Positions 7,586 to 10,730 of a stretch of 10,730 nt of DNA are shown here, one piece after another. Position numbers and translations under genes: made by a program. A model generated the notes under the pieces. The model was not told the DNA's origin, searched no databases, and worked only from the letters and a program-made list of their open reading frames with translations. The stretch comes from Gammaproteobacteria bacterium (lineage in GTDB: Bacteria; Gemmatimonadota; Gemmatimonadetes; Longimicrobiales; Gaopeijiaceae), in NCBI GenBank assembly GCA_009843625.1, contig VYDD01000256.1, positions 1 to 10,730 of the forward strand, in the 5' to 3' direction. Position 1 is the stretch's first letter. Every line of letters begins with the position of its first letter.

Positions 7586-7604
7586 GGGATGCCAGCGATG
7601 TCCA
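7576..7604 (-). promoter_or_regulatory. Sigma70-type promoter driving the leader RNA / GldA operon
   Basis: The minus strand reads TGGACA, exactly 17 bases, TAGAAT: five of six consensus matches in each hexamer at ideal spacing, which is striking in such G/C-rich DNA. Predicted start about 7569. The ATPase gene begins about 220 bases downstream, with the intrinsic terminator in between. No comparably good promoter was found between the terminator and the gene. Confidence 0.6.
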
Positions 7605-7676
7605 GCAGGTTTTCTGCTCCGAGTCCCGCCCTTGCGGCCCGCCGATCCCGGGCCGTCAGCTGGAGATGATCGTCGC

Positions 7677-10094
7677 ATGAACGGAATCCGGCGCCCGAAG
7701 CGCGGAAAACGACGCCACAGACGACGATTCCCGGCGACCGCCGCACTCGCGCTGGCCGCGTGGGCGTGCGGGGACGCGACGGATGCGGGACAGCAGGGAC
7801 AGACAGCCGCCGACTACTCGGATGTGGCGGCGTTGCTCGCGACCGCGATCGAACGGGAACGCGCCGACAAGGGGCTCGCGGCGGTCTCGATCGCGCTGGT
7901 GGACGGGGACGAGGTGGTCTGGGCGGAAGGGTTCGGCGCCCGGGACGCCGCGGGGGAAGAGCCCGCCACCGCCGCGACGGTGTATCGCGTGGGATCGGTC
8001 TCGAAGCTGTTCACCGACATCGCCATCATGCAACTGGTGGAAGCCGGGCGCGTGGACCTCGATGCTCCGGTGCGGAGCTACCTCCCGGACTTCGCCCCCG
8101 ACAACCGGTCCGGCACCCCCATCACGCTGCGTCATCTGATGGCGCACCGGTCGGGGCTCATTCGCGAACCACCCGCCGGGCACTACTTCGACGATGGCGG
8201 AACGGATCTGGCGGCCACGGTCGCCAGCCTGAACGGCACCGCGCTCGTCTACGAGCCCGGAGCGCGAACGAAGTACTCGAATGCGGGGATCGCCGTCGTC
8301 GGCTACGTCCTGGAAGCCCTCCAGAACGAGCCCTTCGCCGGCTATCTCCGGCGCGAAGTGCTGGAACCGCTGGGGATGAACGCGAGTTCGTTCACACCCG
8401 ATGCGGAGATCGCCGGCGATCTCGCGCACGCCTGGATGTGGGGGTTCGACAGGGGGCTTTTCGACGCGCCGACCTTCGAGCTGGGGATGGCGCCGGCGGG
8501 CAGCATGTACTCGACGGTGCTCGACCTGGCCCGCTTCATGAGCGCGATGTTTCGCCGCGGCGAAGGGGTGAACGGACGCGTGCTGGGCGCCGGGACGCTG
8601 GAGTCGATGTGGGAGCCCCAGTTCGAGGAAGAGGGCGCGCGCAGCGGCTACGGGTTGGGCTTCTCCGTCCAGGAGCGCTTCGGAAAGCGATGGCTCGGGC
8701 ACGGCGGCGCCATCTACGGCTTCTCGACCCAGTTGGCGTTTCTTCCCGACGCCGAACTCGGGGTGGTGGTCGTGTCCGCGGTTGATGGCACCAACACCGT
8801 GACCGGACGCATCGCGGACGCGGCGCTGGAGCTCATGCTGGCGGCGCGCGACGGCCTGCCGCTGCCCGCGGAGGCGTTGCCGGAGACCGTCCCCATCGAT
8901 CCGGCGCTCGCGCTGGCGCTCGAGGGGTTCTACGGGGCGGGCGACGATGGACTCGAGTTCGATGAGCGGAACGGCGGACTGTACATGACGCCGATGCGGG
9001 GCGGCGCCACCGTCCGGATGCGCGCGCGCGGCGATACCCTGGTCGTCGACGACCGGGTGGCCTTCGGCGCCCGGTTCCTGCCGGGCGGCGACGATCTGAT
9101 CGAGCTCGGCGAGCCACCCTTGCGCCATGCAAGCCGCGCGCCGGGGGGCTTGCCGGACCCGCCGCCCAGCCACTGGGAGGGACTGATCGGGGAATACGGC
9201 TGGGACCACAACGTGCTCTACATCCTGGAGCGGGAAGGCCGGCTGCACGCGCTCATCGAGTGGTTTTTCCTGTATCCGCTGGCGGAGATATCGGCGGACG
9301 TGTACGCCTTTCCCGACTGGGGCCTCTACCACGGCGAGCGGCTGGTGTTCGCTCGCGACGCCGCGGGGCGGGCGACGTCCGTCGAGGCGGCATCCGTCCG
9401 CTTCGATCGCCGGGAGGTGGGAACCGAGGCGGGCGCGACCTTCCGCATCACACCGGTGCGCCCGGTCGAGGAGTTGCGCGCGGAGGCGCTGGCCGCGTCA
9501 CCGCCCGGGGAAGCCGGCCCGTTCCGCGACTCGGAACTGGTCGAAGTGACGTCCCTCGAGCCGGGGATTCGCCTCGACGTCCGCTACGCGACCACCAACA
9601 ACTTCATGTCGTCCGTCTTCTACGACGAGCCGCGGGTCTTCCTCCAGCGGCCCGCGGCGGAAGCCGTCGCACGCGTGCATCGCGCCCTCGCCCCCCACGG
9701 GTACGGCCTGCTGCTCCACGACGGCTACCGGCCCTGGTACGTCACGAAGATGTTCTGGGACGCGACCCCCGAGTCGCAGAAGATCTTCGTCGCCGATCCG
9801 GCGAGCGGCTCCCGCCACAATCGCGGCTCGGCCATCGACCTCAACCTCTACGATCTCGCCACGGGAGAGCCCGTGGACATGGTGGGCGGCTTCGACGAAT
9901 TCTCGCCGCGCTCCTTCGCCGACTACCCGGGCGGCACCTCCCGGCAACGCTGGCTGAGGGAGCTGCTGCGGCGCGCCATGGAGGCCGAGGGCTTCACCGT
10001 CTACGAGGCGGAATGGTGGCACTTCGACCACGACGACTGGCGCGAGTACGGCATCCAGAACCTGACCTTCGACCAGATCACCGGGCAGCCATGA
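7677..10094 (+). CDS. Exported fusion: class C beta-lactamase-type serine hydrolase + VanX/DdpX-type D-Ala-D-Ala dipeptidase
   Basis: 805-residue envelope hydrolase. Very basic n-region (residues 4-17), hydrophobic stretch ending ALAAWAC: a probable lipoprotein signal with Cys31 acylated, although Trp at -2 is unusual. Residues about 45-395 are a beta-lactamase/DD-peptidase (class C-like, MEROPS S12) fold with SVSK (Ser107, Lys110), YSN (Tyr200-Asn202) and HGG (His342-Gly344), all intact. Residues about 410-590 look like two lipocalin-like beta domains (starting LEGFYG and LIGEYG), as often follow such hydrolases. Residues about 618-800 are a zinc D,D-dipeptidase of family M15D: LDVRYATTNNF, GYRP (Arg685), SRHNRGSAIDLNL (His714, Asp721) and EWWHFD (Glu779, His782), matching the VanX metal ligands and catalytic Glu with the same internal spacings. 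The start ATG 7677 has GGAG 11 bases upstream. Likely trims D-Ala from peptidoglycan peptides and then splits released D-Ala-D-Ala. No vanH/vanA-like genes are present, so glycopeptide resistance is not implied. Confidence 0.93.
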   Translation: MNGIRRPKRGKRRHRRRFPATAALALAAWACGDATDAGQQGQTAADYSDVAALLATAIERERADKGLAAVSIALVDGDEVVWAEGFGARDAAGEEPATAATVYRVGSVSKLFTDIAIMQLVEAGRVDLDAPVRSYLPDFAPDNRSGTPITLRHLMAHRSGLIREPPAGHYFDDGGTDLAATVASLNGTALVYEPGARTKYSNAGIAVVGYVLEALQNEPFAGYLRREVLEPLGMNASSFTPDAEIAGDLAHAWMWGFDRGLFDAPTFELGMAPAGSMYSTVLDLARFMSAMFRRGEGVNGRVLGAGTLESMWEPQFEEEGARSGYGLGFSVQERFGKRWLGHGGAIYGFSTQLAFLPDAELGVVVVSAVDGTNTVTGRIADAALELMLAARDGLPLPAEALPETVPIDPALALALEGFYGAGDDGLEFDERNGGLYMTPMRGGATVRMRARGDTLVVDDRVAFGARFLPGGDDLIELGEPPLRHASRAPGGLPDPPPSHWEGLIGEYGWDHNVLYILEREGRLHALIEWFFLYPLAEISADVYAFPDWGLYHGERLVFARDAAGRATSVEAASVRFDRREVGTEAGATFRITPVRPVEELRAEALAASPPGEAGPFRDSELVEVTSLEPGIRLDVRYATTNNFMSSVFYDEPRVFLQRPAAEAVARVHRALAPHGYGLLLHDGYRPWYVTKMFWDATPESQKIFVADPASGSRHNRGSAIDLNLYDLATGEPVDMVGGFDEFSPRSFADYPGGTSRQRWLRELLRRAMEAEGFTVYEAEWWHFDHDDWREYGIQNLTFDQITGQP

Positions 10095-10123
10095 GGCCCG
10101 TGACCGAGGAGCGCCCGCCATGA
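10091..10123 (+). CDS. Possible 10-codon coupling mini-ORF
   Basis: ATG 10091 opens a frame encoding MRPVTEERPP. Its start overlaps the stop of the fusion gene as ATGA (10091-10094), and its stop overlaps the start of the next gene as ATGA (10120-10123). The 25-base gap between the two large genes is thus bridged by a short frame that would keep ribosomes on the message. There is no clear ribosome site of its own, and the pattern could be chance. A peptide function is not suggested. Confidence 0.2.
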   Translation: MRPVTEERPP

Positions 10124-10730
10124 CCGGAAGGCCGACGAATCAGCACCTGCCCCATCCGATCCGCAAGCGTGACGACTGCGCCGGTCCCGAACGCGCATCG
10201 GGGTGGCGCGCCCTCAGGTTCATCGGTCTGGCCGTCGCCTTCGCGGGTCTCGCATGCGCCGGTTCCGGGGATGATGCCGGAGGTGGCGGGAGCACCGCGG
10301 ACGCCGGCACCCTCCCGGCCGACGAGCTGGTCCGCACCGCCGACCCGTTCGCGCGCGGCTACACCGAGGAGGACTTCCCGCGGCTGCGGGAGCTCGCCGA
10401 CGGGGTGTACTCCTACGAGGCGCTGCGCTCCGCCGGGGACCAGCGCTTTACCACCGTCAGCATGTTCGTGGTGACCGACGAGGGCGTGCTGGTCGCGGAC
10501 GGCCAGGGCAACGTGGCCGAGACGCAGCGCCTGATCGACCACATCGCCTCGGTGACCGACCAGCCCATCACCCAGGTGGTGATCTGCTCCGACCACGGCG
10601 ATCACACCGCCGGCAACTCCGCCTTCCCCGAGGACGCCGAGTTCATCGCCCACCCCACCTCGGCGCAGGTGCTGCAGATCATGGCCGCCAATCCCATCCG
10701 GCCCGCCGACGCACCCCCGGTGATGCTCCC
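10120..10730 (+). CDS. Metallo-beta-lactamase-fold lipoprotein (C-terminus beyond right edge)
   Basis: 203 codons are visible. A 30-residue polar, basic N-terminus leads into a hydrophobic segment (about 32-45) ending AFAGLAC, a probable lipoprotein signal with Cys46 as the lipidated residue, followed by a Gly/Ser/Asp linker. The fold begins about residue 92 (LADGVYSYE, FVVTDEGVLVADGQG, VVICSDHGDHTAGN, FIAHPTS), giving the strand order and the Asp-His metal motif of the MBL superfamily. The motif reads S157-D-H159-G-D161-H162-T-A-G, so the first His of the usual HxHxDH is Ser. The later His/Asp ligands lie outside the window. The start ATG 10120 has GAGGAG 8 bases upstream and is 25 bases after the preceding gene, so it is probably co-transcribed. 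It could be a hydrolase of lactones, cyclic or beta-lactam amides, or phosphoesters; the substrate cannot be read from sequence. Confidence 0.85.
   Translation, partial: MTGRPTNQHLPHPIRKRDDCAGPERASGWRALRFIGLAVAFAGLACAGSGDDAGGGGSTADAGTLPADELVRTADPFARGYTEEDFPRLRELADGVYSYEALRSAGDQRFTTVSMFVVTDEGVLVADGQGNVAETQRLIDHIASVTDQPITQVVICSDHGDHTAGNSAFPEDAEFIAHPTSAQVLQIMAANPIRPADAPPVML

Noticed and set aside
7473..7640. tRNA, 6S or SRP RNA in the divergent gap
   Set aside because: No cloverleaf with a T-arm consensus and no SRP domain IV landmark was found. A GGAAGG stretch superficially resembles the SRP loop but lacks the matching asymmetric loop.
7490..7678. 62-codon minus-strand frame ending in the terminator loop, as a possible leader peptide
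   Set aside because: Its start lies upstream of the predicted promoter, it has no ribosome site, and its composition is typical of chance frames.
7656..9332. 558-codon minus-strand open frame
   Set aside because: It is antisense to the serine hydrolase-dipeptidase gene, whose catalytic motifs are all in the plus frame; composition is shadow-like.
7677..10094. Glycopeptide resistance determinant
   Set aside because: Only the VanX-type domain is present, on an exported protein; no D-lactate dehydrogenase, D-Ala-D-Lac ligase or VanRS-type regulator is in the window.
1..10730. CRISPR array, insertion sequence, phage or integration site
   Set aside because: No spaced direct repeats, terminal inverted repeats, transposase or integrase motifs were seen; composition and codon use look uniform along the window.

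Overview
The window is high-G+C bacterial DNA, coding almost end to end, from an organism with a Gram-negative type of envelope. Two encoded proteins have lipoprotein-type signal peptides and one is a LolA-like periplasmic lipid or lipoprotein carrier. There are also two different ABC export/permease loci. The gene combination (GldA/GldF-GldG/DUF4340 cluster, LolA-like protein next to FtsX-type permeases, several secreted serine hydrolase or metallo-hydrolase lipoproteins) and the codon use would suit Gemmatimonadota or a related high-G+C phylum. That assignment is inference from gene content only; no rRNA or marker gene is present.

Left part, minus strand (1-3135). A three-gene unit runs right to left: a LolA-like outer-membrane lipoprotein-sorting protein (3069-2266) and two FtsX/MacB-type ABC permeases (2259-1003 and 1000 to beyond the left edge). 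The genes are 6 and 2 bases apart, and a plausible sigma70-type promoter (3135-3107) lies upstream. The ATPase partner is not in the window and probably lies beyond position 1. The expected job is export or trafficking of lipid or lipoprotein from the inner membrane.

Middle part, minus strand (3198-7604). A second ABC system runs right to left: a GldA-type ATPase (7350-6391), one polypeptide fusing a GldF-like ABC-2 permease to a GldG-like auxiliary domain (6394-4118), and a DUF4340 membrane-anchored protein (4121-3198). Both junctions are 4-base ATGA overlaps, so the three proteins are almost certainly translationally coupled and form one complex. About 230 bases upstream of the ATPase is a good minus-strand promoter (7604-7576). 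Between it and the gene sits a textbook intrinsic terminator (7506-7473) pointing the same way. The result should be either a short structured RNA of about 95 nt or a terminator-controlled leader; this is the most unusual non-coding signal in the window.

Right part, plus strand (7677-10730). A divergent unit begins with an 805-residue exported protein that joins an N-terminal class C beta-lactamase/DD-peptidase-type serine hydrolase to a C-terminal VanX/DdpX-type D-Ala-D-Ala dipeptidase, both with intact catalytic motifs. After a 10-codon mini-ORF that overlaps both neighbours comes a metallo-beta-lactamase-fold lipoprotein, cut by the right edge, whose metal motif has Ser in place of the first His. 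Together these suggest peptidoglycan stem-peptide trimming and periplasmic hydrolysis.

No tRNA, rRNA, CRISPR array, insertion sequence or phage gene was recognised.
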